Positions 17,493-24,799 of a stretch of 28,434 bases of DNA are shown here, in pieces. Position 1 is the first letter of the stretch, and each line of letters starts with the position of its first letter. Made by a program: the position numbers and the translations under genes. Under the pieces are notes generated by a model. The model saw nothing but the letters and a program-made list of their open reading frames with translations, made no database searches and was not told the DNA's origin. The stretch comes from Fidelibacterota bacterium UBA2125 (lineage in GTDB: Bacteria > Fidelibacterota > Marinisomatia > Marinisomatales > S15-B10): contig DCXX01000022.1 of NCBI GenBank assembly GCA_002329125.1, forward strand, positions 1-28,434, read 5' to 3'.

Positions 17493-18194
17493 ATCGGCAC
17501 TCTTTACCTTGTCAGCACTCCCATCGGTAATCTTTCTGATTTTTCACACCGGGGAGTTGAGACTCTCGGAAGTGTGAGCCTTGTCCTGGCTGAAGATACT
17601 CGCCGGACTGTAAAATTGCTGAAGCACTACGAAATTTCTCAACCATTGTTAAGCTATAACGAACACAACCGAGACAGGAGAATTCCGAAAATAGTTACCA
17701 CTCTATCTGGCGGTGATGATGTGGCCCTTGTCTCTGATGCTGGAACACCAACAGTTAGTGACCCGGGGTATAAACTTGTGCGGGCATGCATTTCTGAGGG
17801 GATCGCGGTTGTACCCATTCCCGGTGCTTCGGCTGTTCTTGCGGGTCTTGTTGCATCGGGTCTGCCCACAGACCGTTTTGTTTTCGAAGGTTTCCTCCCT
17901 AAACAAAAAAGGAGAAAAGCGCGCCTTAATATGCTGAGCGGAGAAGAGAGGACTATCATCCTTTTTGAGTCACCTGAGCGGGTGGGACGTACGCTTAAGG
18001 ATTGTTTCGACTCTTTTGGTGATAGACCTGTTGCTGTCTGCCGGGAAATAACAAAACTCCATGAAGAAATCTGGCGCGGCCGTCTTTCAAACGGTGCACA
18101 ACATTTTGATGAAAAGAAGATAAAGGGAGAAGTTACCGTGCTGATCGGTAAAGATTCAGACAGCGTCCATTTTGATGAAGAGGCCACCCGATGA
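17493..18194 (+). CDS. rsmI: 16S rRNA (cytidine-1402 2'-O)-methyltransferase
   Basis: Methylates the 2'-O of C1402 in the ribosomal P site. Motifs in order: GTLYLVSTPIGNL, LAEDTRRT, SDAGTPTVSDPG, PIPGASAVLAGLVASG, FEGFLP, FESPERVGRTL and CREITKLHEEIWRG. The first motif is part of the SAM/active-site region, but no ATG, GTG, TTG or CTG exists in frame between the lat stop (17480) and a GTG at 17574, which would delete it. The best start is ATC at 17493, giving MGTLYLV, a normal RsmI N-terminus. At 233 residues it lacks the C-terminal helical extension of E. coli RsmI, as short forms do. It overlaps tmk by four bases. A sequence error at the start is the main alternative. Confidence 0.9.
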   Translation: MGTLYLVSTPIGNLSDFSHRGVETLGSVSLVLAEDTRRTVKLLKHYEISQPLLSYNEHNRDRRIPKIVTTLSGGDDVALVSDAGTPTVSDPGYKLVRACISEGIAVVPIPGASAVLAGLVASGLPTDRFVFEGFLPKQKRRKARLNMLSGEERTIILFESPERVGRTLKDCFDSFGDRPVAVCREITKLHEEIWRGRLSNGAQHFDEKKIKGEVTVLIGKDSDSVHFDEEATR

Positions 18195-18811
18195 GCAGGG
18201 GTCTTTTCATTACCTTTGAAGGTATTGACGGATGTGGGAAAAGTACTCAGGCTCGAGGACTTGAACGAAGATTAGAGAAAGAAGGGAATGCACCATTGCT
18301 ATTAAGGGAGCCCGGTGGTACACCAATTTCAGAAGATATTCGAAAAGTGCTACTTAACCCCGACAATTCATCGATGGCTCCCGAAAATGAAGCCCTCCTA
18401 CTGGCAGCAAGCAGATCGCAGCTGCTTAAAGAAGTGATCATTCCGCGTCTTGAAAAAGGAACTATCATTCTTTGCGACAGATATATCGATTCAACATTGG
18501 CTTATCAGGGTTTCGGCAGGGACTTGTCTCAGGAATGGCTCAGGCAGATCAACCGCCTCGCTTTTGAACTGGCCATTCCTGACAAGACTTTTTTGTTTGA
18601 CCTACCTGTTGATGTGGCACTTTCCCGACTTGGTGACCGCCAAAGAGACAGAATTGAAGCGACAGGCGTGGATTTTTTGGAAAAAGTGAGAAATGGTTTC
18701 CTAATACTTGCGGAACAAGAATCCGACAGGTATATTATTCTTGATGGTCAAAACCAAACAGAAGAATTGGAAAAAGAGATCTCATCTCAGGTATTGAGGA
18801 TTATTTCATGA
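18191..18811 (+). CDS. tmk: Thymidylate kinase
   Basis: Phosphorylates dTMP to dTDP with ATP in the cytosol. The 206-residue P-loop kinase shows FEGIDGCGKST (9-19), LREPGGTPISEDIR, the DRYIDSTLAYQG motif (about 96-107) and a lid region with GDRQRDRIEATG. The length is typical. The ATG overlaps the rsmI stop (ATGA) and the end overlaps the protease start (ATGA), so rsmI, tmk and the S41 protease probably form one translationally coupled unit. Confidence 0.96.
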   Translation: MSRGLFITFEGIDGCGKSTQARGLERRLEKEGNAPLLLREPGGTPISEDIRKVLLNPDNSSMAPENEALLLAASRSQLLKEVIIPRLEKGTIILCDRYIDSTLAYQGFGRDLSQEWLRQINRLAFELAIPDKTFLFDLPVDVALSRLGDRQRDRIEATGVDFLEKVRNGFLILAEQESDRYIILDGQNQTEELEKEISSQVLRIIS

Positions 18812-20448
18812 ATAAAAGTCGATCAATTCAGAGAACTTTATTTATAACAGTACTACTGGTTACGGTTATTTCAATCGGCAGGTCCGATCTGTACCGGGAT
18901 ATATCATCAAATTGGCGGATGGTGTACGAAGTTTACAAAAGAGTGATGACTGATTACGCCGACCAGATCGATCCGAAAAAACTGGCCACCGCCGGAATTG
19001 ACGGTATGCTTTCGGAACTGGATCCCTATTCGGTCTATCTTGAAGAAGAAGACCGTCACCAGCTTAATTTGTTAACCAGGGGAAACTACGGTGGTGTAGG
19101 CATTCAACTGGGTGTTCGTAATGACTCTCTCACCGTCATTGCTCCCATTGATGATTCTCCAGCTCAGAGAGCAGGCATTATTACTGGTGATAAGATCATT
19201 GCCGTAGACGGTGAATCTACTTCGGAAATGTCTCTGGATCACGCCGCAGATAATATCCGTGGTCAAAAAGATACCAAAGTGACGCTCACCATTCGCCGGT
19301 GGGGAGAAGAGGATATTGACTTTGTTCTAACACGAAGTACTATCACTGTAAAAGATGTCAGTTACTCGGGAATGATAAACGACAAAACAGGATATATTAG
19401 ATTGAATCGCTTTTCGAGAAATTCATCGGGTGAAATGAGACAGGCACTTAGAAGCCTCGACAATCAGGGGGTAGAAAGAATTATACTTGATCTGCGAGGG
19501 AACCCTGGTGGCCTTATGGATGCGGCTGTTCAGATATTGGACATGCTGGTGGAAAAAGGAGTTGAGGTGGTTTCCATGTCCGGTCAATCGGATGAATCCA
19601 ATCGGACATTCACTTCCCAGAATAAACCTATTGTGGATACATCTGTCCGTCTGGCTGTTTTGATTGATGGTGGTAGTGCCTCTGCCAGCGAGATTGTGGC
19701 CGGGGCTATCCAGGACCTTGACAGAGGAATTGTGGTGGGGACCAACTCATTTGGCAAGGGGCTTGTCCAAACCGCTTATCAGCTAGATGAAGCTCGAACC
19801 CTGAAAATGACCACTGCAAAATATTACATTCCGTCGGGGCGCTTAATTCAAAAGCCCGGTTACCTACGAGGCGATGTGGCTGCTGATTCAGAAAGGAGTG
19901 ACTCTGTATTTGCCACTGTTAACGGAAGGCGCGTTATTTCAAATGGCGGCATAACACCAGATTTTAAGGTGGAACAGGAAAGAACACCACTGCTAACGAG
20001 GGAATGTTGGCGCAAAGGGTTATTTTTTGAATTCAGTAGCAAATATCACAAAGTCCATCAGCTTACAGGATATATTGAAATCACCGATAATATTGTCGAG
20101 GAATTCCGGTCTTTTATCTCTTCGAAAAATCTCGATCTGAAATCTGAAGGAGAAAAGGAGCTGGCCAAGCTTGAAGAGATGCTGAAAGAAGAATCGGAGA
20201 CTGATAAACGGATCGAGCATTCGCTGTCAGTTTTGCGAAAACATTATGAGCAGGACATGGATGCCCTGTTTAACGATGAATTAGATCATATCCGTATCAT
20301 GCTTGAGAGGGATATGTCTTGGGCGGTTGGAGGCATTGGAATGCGTATAGAGTCATCATTTGATGATGACCCTGTAGTATTAAAAGCAATAGAAGTTGTC
20401 GCTGATCAATACGCTTACGGTTCCACACTGGATCCGTCCATGAATTGA
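18808..20448 (+). CDS. S41-family C-terminal processing peptidase
   Basis: A 546-residue periplasmic or envelope serine protease of the CtpA/Tsp family. Residues about 10-25 form an uncleaved membrane anchor or signal peptide. A PDZ domain follows (about 92-165; GGVGIQLGV, SPAQRAGIITGDKIIAVDG). The protease core has LDLRGNPGG and the Ser-Lys dyad: Ser292 in GGSASASEI and Lys317 in NSFGKGLVQ. The C-terminal 220 residues, rich in charged helices (about 420-500), resemble the long C-terminal extensions of S41 proteases in FCB bacteria. Such enzymes trim C-termini of envelope proteins, often peptidoglycan hydrolases; the actual substrate is unknown. Confidence 0.92.
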   Translation: MNKSRSIQRTLFITVLLVTVISIGRSDLYRDISSNWRMVYEVYKRVMTDYADQIDPKKLATAGIDGMLSELDPYSVYLEEEDRHQLNLLTRGNYGGVGIQLGVRNDSLTVIAPIDDSPAQRAGIITGDKIIAVDGESTSEMSLDHAADNIRGQKDTKVTLTIRRWGEEDIDFVLTRSTITVKDVSYSGMINDKTGYIRLNRFSRNSSGEMRQALRSLDNQGVERIILDLRGNPGGLMDAAVQILDMLVEKGVEVVSMSGQSDESNRTFTSQNKPIVDTSVRLAVLIDGGSASASEIVAGAIQDLDRGIVVGTNSFGKGLVQTAYQLDEARTLKMTTAKYYIPSGRLIQKPGYLRGDVAADSERSDSVFATVNGRRVISNGGITPDFKVEQERTPLLTRECWRKGLFFEFSSKYHKVHQLTGYIEITDNIVEEFRSFISSKNLDLKSEGEKELAKLEEMLKEESETDKRIEHSLSVLRKHYEQDMDALFNDELDHIRIMLERDMSWAVGGIGMRIESSFDDDPVVLKAIEVVADQYAYGSTLDPSMN

Positions 20449-20513
20449 AGATTTTGTCCTACCTGTTATTGATTTTGTTTCCGAAAAGGGCCATTCTAAA
20501 TTCGCCATCCCCG

Positions 20514-20587
20514 GGGCGATTAGCTCAGCTGGTTAGAGTGCTGCCTTGACATGGCAGAGGTCACTGGTTCAAGTCCAGTATCGCCCA
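20514..20587 (+). tRNA. tRNA-Val (anticodon GAC)
   Basis: A complete cloverleaf: acceptor stem GGGCGAT/ATCGCCC with seven pairs, D-arm GCTC/GAGT, anticodon stem CTGCC/GGCAG around loop TTGACAT (anticodon GAC at 20548-20550), and T-stem ACTGG/CCAGT around TTCAAGT. Discriminator A at 20587. The CCA end is not encoded. It lies 29 bases upstream of the thrS ATG in the same direction, so it may be processed from the thrS transcript. Confidence 0.97.
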
Positions 20588-20616
20588 CGGAATGATGATT
20601 ACCATGCTGAATATTT

Positions 20617-22557
20617 ATGAGTACGAAAGAGATCACCGTAAAGGTTACGGGATACGATTCACGGACCTATCCTTCTGATACATCTGTATCTTCCATTCTC
20701 CAGGACATAGATTCTTCTCTCGCTGACAACGCCGTTGCCGCGATGGTGAACGGCCAGTTGTGGGATTGGAACAGGAGCGTGGAATCTGATGCTGAGCTGT
20801 CGCCGGTCTATGCTGATTCTGAAGAAGGCCACTCGGTTTTACTTCACAGCGCTGCGCACCTTATGGCTCAGTCCGTGAAAGAATATTTCCCTGATGCGCA
20901 AATGACAATCGGGCCAACTATCGAGAATCGGTTCTATTACGATTTTGATGTTGAGACACCGTTCAGTGATGAAGACCTAGAGAAAATTGAGAACGGTATG
21001 AGAGAACATTCTGCTGCGAACTACAGTGTAAATAGAGAAGAGATAGGTGTAAAAGAAGCGAAAAAATTATTTAAGGGAAAGAAAGAGACTTACAAAATTG
21101 AAATGATTGATGAGTTCGATGATGACGAGGAGATCTCCACCTACACTCAGGGTGATTTTGTTGATCTCTGCCGAGGCCCTCATCTGGCTTCTACGGGAAT
21201 AATAAAACATTTCAAACTTCTGAATACAGCAGGTGCCTACTGGCGTGGTGACGAAAAAAATAAAATGCTTCAGCGTATTTACGGCACGGCTTTTTACAAC
21301 AAAAAAGAGCTGGACGCCTATGTTAAGCAGGTTGAAGAAGCAAAAGAGCGAGACCATCGGAAACTAGGAAAGGAACTGGAATTATTCTTTTTCGATCAAC
21401 TTTCTCCAGGCAGTCCATTCTTTATGCCCAAAGGTGCAATTTTATATCAAGAGCTGGAAAACTTTATCAGGGAACTGTATAAAGACTTTGGATATGATGA
21501 AGTGATTACTCCCCAGGTATATGATATTGAACTGTGGAAGCAGTCAGGCCACTGGGATCTATTCAGGGAATATCTTTACCACATGAAGATTGGTGAACGG
21601 GAATTCAGTCTTAAACCGATGAACTGTCCGGGACATACGGTAATCTACAAATCTGATTTGCATTCCTACAGAGACTTACCGCTCCGAATCGCCGACTTCG
21701 GCCGGCTTCATAGATTCGAGCGTGCCGGTGTTATATCTGGTCTCACGCGAGTCCGAAGCTTCAGTCAGGATGATGCACATATTTTTTGTACCGTGGATCA
21801 AATTGGAGATGAAATCAGCGATTTGATACGAATGGTCAATATCGTGTTTGAGACATTTGGCTTTGAATCAATTAAAGTTGAATTGAGTACACGGCCTGAG
21901 AAGGCGCTAGGTGCCCAAAAACTCTGGGAAAAATCTGAAGCGATGCTGGAGACTTCCCTAAATGAACACAAGATGGATTTCAGTTTAGTTGAAGGGGAAG
22001 GTGCTTTTTATGGGCCGAAAATCGATTTTCAGGCAAGAGATGCGCTGGGTAGATATCATCAACTAAGTACTATTCAGCTCGACTTCAATTTGCCTGAAAG
22101 ATTTGAACTTGAGTATGTAGCGAAAGACGGTTCCTATGAGAGACCCGTTATGATACACCGAGCTATCCTGGGATCAATTGAACGTTTCCTGGGAGTTTAT
22201 CTGGAGCACTGTGGCGGAAATTTCCCCCTTTGGCTGGCACCCACTCAGGTAGCCATCCTTACTATTTCAGACAAATTCGAAGATTACGGCAGAGATTTGC
22301 TAAACCAGCTGAAATCTGCAGGTATACGGGCTGAACTAGATGACAAGGCTGACAAGGTAGGTGCAAAGATCAGGAATGCCGAAATGAATAAAGTTAATGT
22401 GATGCTTATCGTTGGAGCCCGCGAGGCTGAAGCTGGTGAAGTTTCTGTCAGGCGCCGCTTTGAAGGTGATTTGGGACAAATGAAAGTTGATCAACTGATT
22501 GAACAACTTGACAATGAAATCAATAATAAAAGGAGAAAAGAACAATCGCAAAAGTAG
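20617..22557 (+). CDS. thrS: Threonyl-tRNA synthetase
   Basis: Attaches threonine to tRNA-Thr. The 646-residue protein has all usual parts: TGS domain (about 1-65), editing domain with HSAAH (about 86-90) and the cysteine-histidine pair in DLCRGPH, the class II catalytic core with the zinc cysteine in MNCPGH, motif 2 FGRLHRFERAGVISGLTRVR (written here as a 20-residue stretch), motif 3 near HRAILGSIERF, and a C-terminal anticodon-binding domain from about 535. There is no recognisable ribosome binding site before the ATG at 20617. Its 3' end carries the ribosome binding site of infC and overlaps that gene by 13 bases. Confidence 0.97.
   Translation: MSTKEITVKVTGYDSRTYPSDTSVSSILQDIDSSLADNAVAAMVNGQLWDWNRSVESDAELSPVYADSEEGHSVLLHSAAHLMAQSVKEYFPDAQMTIGPTIENRFYYDFDVETPFSDEDLEKIENGMREHSAANYSVNREEIGVKEAKKLFKGKKETYKIEMIDEFDDDEEISTYTQGDFVDLCRGPHLASTGIIKHFKLLNTAGAYWRGDEKNKMLQRIYGTAFYNKKELDAYVKQVEEAKERDHRKLGKELELFFFDQLSPGSPFFMPKGAILYQELENFIRELYKDFGYDEVITPQVYDIELWKQSGHWDLFREYLYHMKIGEREFSLKPMNCPGHTVIYKSDLHSYRDLPLRIADFGRLHRFERAGVISGLTRVRSFSQDDAHIFCTVDQIGDEISDLIRMVNIVFETFGFESIKVELSTRPEKALGAQKLWEKSEAMLETSLNEHKMDFSLVEGEGAFYGPKIDFQARDALGRYHQLSTIQLDFNLPERFELEYVAKDGSYERPVMIHRAILGSIERFLGVYLEHCGGNFPLWLAPTQVAILTISDKFEDYGRDLLNQLKSAGIRAELDDKADKVGAKIRNAEMNKVNVMLIVGAREAEAGEVSVRRRFEGDLGQMKVDQLIEQLDNEINNKRRKEQSQK
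22531..22547 (+). promoter_or_regulatory. infC ribosome binding site and AUC start codon
   Basis: AGGAG at 22531-22535 is followed by nine bases and then ATC at 22545-22547, inside the last codons of thrS. This spacing is ideal and marks the ATC as the start. In gamma-proteobacteria the equivalent AUU lets IF-3 repress its own synthesis; the same logic is likely here. Confidence 0.85.
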
Positions 22558-23057
22558 AAAAAATAAAAGTTAACGATCGAATTCGGGCGCAAGAAGTGAG
22601 ACTCATCGGTGAGGCTGGTGAGCAGATGGGAATTGTCTCTATTAGTGAAGCGATGGAATCGGCAAGATCAGCCGGTTTGGATCTGGTTGAGGTAGCCTCT
22701 GGCACTGAGCCTCCAGTCTGCAAAATTATGGACTATGGTAAACTGAAGTATGATCAAAAGAAAAAGGACCAGGAAAGCAAGAAAAAACAGCATGTTATTC
22801 GAGTTAAAGAGATTAGATTTCGCCCCCGAATCAGTGATCATGATTTGGGAATCAAGATTAATCGTATAAAGAAATTTATTTCTGAAGGAAACAAAGTGAA
22901 AGTAACACTCATGTATCGTGGTCGTGAGATGGCAAGGCAGGATCTTGGCGAACAATTGATTCGTCGAATTGAAGATAGCTTGAGTGATGTTGCTGAGGTA
23001 GAGAAGCGTGGCGATCTTGAAGGCAGGCGGATATCCGTCGTTATGTCGCCCAAATAG
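22545..23057 (+). CDS. infC: Translation initiation factor IF-3, with AUC start
   Basis: Binds the 30S subunit, prevents early joining of 50S and rejects non-canonical start codons. Translated from ATC at 22545 the protein is 170 residues and begins MAKVEKIKVNDRIRAQEVRL, the normal IF-3 N-terminus; the N-domain, Lys-rich linker (KKKDQESKKKQ) and C-domain (IRFRPRISDHDLGIKINRIK onward) are complete. An AGGAG (22531-22535) lies nine bases before the ATC. The only standard start nearby, GTG at 22596, would cut the conserved N-terminus. E. coli infC uses AUU for autoregulation, so a rare start is expected of the family. The gene begins inside thrS and is followed by rpmI and rplT. Confidence 0.95.
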   Translation: MAKVEKIKVNDRIRAQEVRLIGEAGEQMGIVSISEAMESARSAGLDLVEVASGTEPPVCKIMDYGKLKYDQKKKDQESKKKQHVIRVKEIRFRPRISDHDLGIKINRIKKFISEGNKVKVTLMYRGREMARQDLGEQLIRRIEDSLSDVAEVEKRGDLEGRRISVVMSPK

Positions 23058-23068
23058 GAGAAATTGCT

Positions 23069-23263
23069 ATGCCTAAAATGAAATCGAGAAGAGGGGCAGC
23101 AAAAAGATTCTCTCTTACAGGTACCGGAAAGGTACGAAAAAATAAAGCCAACAAGTCTCATCTGCTTTCAAGGAAAAGCATGGACAGGAAGCGTTCCCTC
23201 CGCAAGAGTGGTGATGTAAGCGAGGCTGATGCCAAGCGGGTCAAGAAGATGCTGGGAATATAG
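23069..23263 (+). CDS. rpmI: 50S ribosomal protein bL35
   Basis: A 64-residue, very basic protein starting MPKMKSRRGAAKRFSLTGTG and continuing with KANKSHLLSRKS, the standard bL35 sequence. It binds 23S rRNA in the large subunit. An AGGAG lies nine bases before the ATG. It sits in the conserved infC-rpmI-rplT order, 11 bases after infC and 9 bases before rplT. Confidence 0.97.
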   Translation: MPKMKSRRGAAKRFSLTGTGKVRKNKANKSHLLSRKSMDRKRSLRKSGDVSEADAKRVKKMLGI

Positions 23264-23272
23264 GATATATAA

Positions 23273-23620
23273 ATGCCGAGAGCAAAAAACGCTGTCCAGC
23301 GGAAAAAACGACACAAGAAGATTCTCAAGCAGGCAAGAGGGTATTATGGTGCTAGAAGTCGTCTTTTTCGCACAGCCAAGGAGGCTGTGGAAAGAGGCAT
23401 GCTGTACAACTACAGGGATCGCCGCAGGAGGCGCGGTGAATTCAGAAGGCTCTGGATCACAAGAATTAATGCCGCGGCCAGACTGAACGGTACCTCATAT
23501 TCCAAATTGATGGCTGGTCTTAAATCGCACAATATTGAACTGGATAGAAAAATGCTTTCTGATCTGGCGGTCCGTGAGCCGTCAGCTTTTTCTGAAGTGG
23601 TTAAGGCTTCTGACAATTAA
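23273..23620 (+). CDS. rplT: 50S ribosomal protein bL20
   Basis: A 115-residue basic protein, MPRAKNAVQRKKRHKKILKQ onward, with ARGYYGARSRLFRTAKEAV and YRDRRRRRGEFRRLWITRIN. It is an early assembly protein of the large subunit and in some bacteria represses its own operon by binding the mRNA leader; no leader structure was identified here. It is the last gene of the thrS-infC-rpmI-rplT run, and a hairpin-containing spacer follows. Confidence 0.97.
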   Translation: MPRAKNAVQRKKRHKKILKQARGYYGARSRLFRTAKEAVERGMLYNYRDRRRRRGEFRRLWITRINAAARLNGTSYSKLMAGLKSHNIELDRKMLSDLAVREPSAFSEVVKASDN

Positions 23621-23621
23621 T

Positions 23622-23660
23622 ATGCTATCAAGGAATAAATCGGGTCGATTTTTTACCTAA
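23622..23660 (+). CDS. Candidate pheST leader peptide with two Phe codons
   Basis: A 12-codon frame just after the rplT stop reads MLSRNKSGRFFT and ends with TAA, with tandem TTT TTT codons near its end. It precedes a strong hairpin by about 33 bases and then pheS, the layout of an amino-acid attenuator such as E. coli pheM. Against this: the ribosome binding site is weak, only two Phe codons are present, and they coincide with the T-run of a small hairpin. Low confidence. Confidence 0.3.
   Translation: MLSRNKSGRFFT
23637..23654 (+). terminator. Possible weak terminator after rplT
   Basis: AAATCG-GGT-CGATTT is a perfect six-pair stem with a three-base loop, and its last bases run into TTTTTT. 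This fits a small intrinsic terminator for the rplT operon, but the stem has only two GC pairs. It overlaps the candidate leader peptide, and only one of the two readings may be correct. Confidence 0.35.
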
Positions 23661-23693
23661 ATATTTGACGGGACATTTGGCGTCTTGTCTTGC

Positions 23694-23730
23694 AAATCCG
23701 CTTGGGAAACCTGGCGGATTTTCTTTTATC
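23694..23730 (+). terminator. Intrinsic terminator or attenuator hairpin upstream of pheS
   Basis: AAATCCGC (23694-23701) pairs perfectly with GCGGATTT (23714-23721) around a 12-base loop in which GG/CC can extend the pairing; TTTTCTTTT follows. It lies 44 bases before the pheS ATG and 73 bases after rplT. It may end the upstream operon or act as an attenuator of pheST. An ATTTG at 23674-23678 could pair with CAAAT at 23693-23697 and open this hairpin, a weak candidate antiterminator. Confidence 0.6.
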
Positions 23731-23773
23731 CTGAAAATGATAAAAAGTAACTTCAGCAACTCCTGACTCAACA

Positions 23774-24799
23774 ATGTCATTGGCATCAAAAATAGATTCT
23801 GTTCGCGATACTTTCAGTAAGTCTTTTGAAAAACTTTCTGCTGGAGATACAACAGTGATTGAGAAGCTGAGGCATGAATATCTTGGCCGCAAGGGGAAAG
23901 TTGCGGACCTTTTTTCAGAATTGGGTTCAGTTCCCGAAAGTGATCGACCGGGAATGGGGAAATTGTTAAATAAGCTTAAAGCCGAGCTGACCCGGAAAAT
24001 TGAAAAAATAAAGGATGCTGGTTCCACCGGCACCGTTTCACCAGAAAAGATTGTTGATCTTTCTCTGCCCGGAGACGAGGTCACCATGGGGTCACTCCAT
24101 CCCATCACGCAGACCATGCGGGAAGTGAAGCAAATATTTCAGGCCATAGGATTCTCCGTAGCATATGGACCAGAAATCGATGATGATTACCATAACTTTG
24201 AAGCGTTGAATATACCCAAGCATCATCCTGCCCGGGATATGCAGGATACATTTTACATCACTGATAATGACGTGTTGAGAACTCACACTTCCAATACACA
24301 GATCCACGTGATGGAGAACCAGGAACCGCCTGTGCGCGTGATCTGCCCCGGTAGAGTATACCGGAACGAGGCGATCAGCATCCGGAGCTACTGCCTGTTC
24401 CATCAGGTGGAAGGACTCTACGTGGCTGAAAATGTATCTATGGCTGAAATGAAAGGGACATTAGAGTATTTTTGCCGTCATTTTTTTGGTGAAGAGGTTA
24501 AAGCTCGTTTCAGGCCCAGCTTCTTTCCGTTCACTGAACCGAGTGCTGAAGTGGATATCACGTGCCTCATGTGCGGCGGCGATGGGTGTTCTATGTGCAA
24601 AAAAACGGGGTGGCTAGAGATCCTAGGTTGCGGCATGGTTGATCCGGCCGTTCTGGAAATGGTCGGCTATGATCCCGTAAAATGGTCTGGATATGCCTGG
24701 GGAATGGGAATAGAAAGACTTGCCATCCTTAAGCACGGTATTGATGATATTCGGCTTTATTTCAACGGGGATGTTCGTTTTTTGAGGCAATTTGCATGA
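23774..24799 (+). CDS. pheS: Phenylalanyl-tRNA synthetase alpha subunit
   Basis: Catalytic subunit of the PheS2-PheT2 enzyme. The 341-residue protein has an N-terminal coiled-coil arm that contacts tRNA (about 1-90), HEYLGRKGK, and the class II core with HPITQTMREV, FEALNIPKHHPARDMQDTFY, RTHTSNTQ, the motif 2 region GRVYRNEAIS and motif 3 GYAWGMGIERLAILKHGI. A four-cysteine cluster (CLMCGGDGCSMC) in the core is common in PheS from many phyla. No strong ribosome binding site precedes the ATG. The end overlaps pheT by four bases (ATGA), favouring equal synthesis of both subunits. Confidence 0.97.
   Translation: MSLASKIDSVRDTFSKSFEKLSAGDTTVIEKLRHEYLGRKGKVADLFSELGSVPESDRPGMGKLLNKLKAELTRKIEKIKDAGSTGTVSPEKIVDLSLPGDEVTMGSLHPITQTMREVKQIFQAIGFSVAYGPEIDDDYHNFEALNIPKHHPARDMQDTFYITDNDVLRTHTSNTQIHVMENQEPPVRVICPGRVYRNEAISIRSYCLFHQVEGLYVAENVSMAEMKGTLEYFCRHFFGEEVKARFRPSFFPFTEPSAEVDITCLMCGGDGCSMCKKTGWLEILGCGMVDPAVLEMVGYDPVKWSGYAWGMGIERLAILKHGIDDIRLYFNGDVRFLRQFA

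Noticed and set aside
17574..17576. GTG as start of rsmI
   Set aside because: It would delete the conserved GTLYLVSTPIGNL segment that is clearly encoded in the same frame upstream.
17654..18187. Long minus-strand open frame (177 codons) inside rsmI
   Set aside because: The composition is Ser/Arg-rich and without family features; it is a shadow of the rsmI reading frame.
20592..20680. Short frame starting before and overlapping the thrS start in another frame
   Set aside because: It has no ribosome binding site and no Thr-codon enrichment, and probably arises by chance.
22596..22598. GTG as start of infC
   Set aside because: It removes 17 conserved N-terminal residues, and the AGGAG site fits the ATC at 22545 instead.
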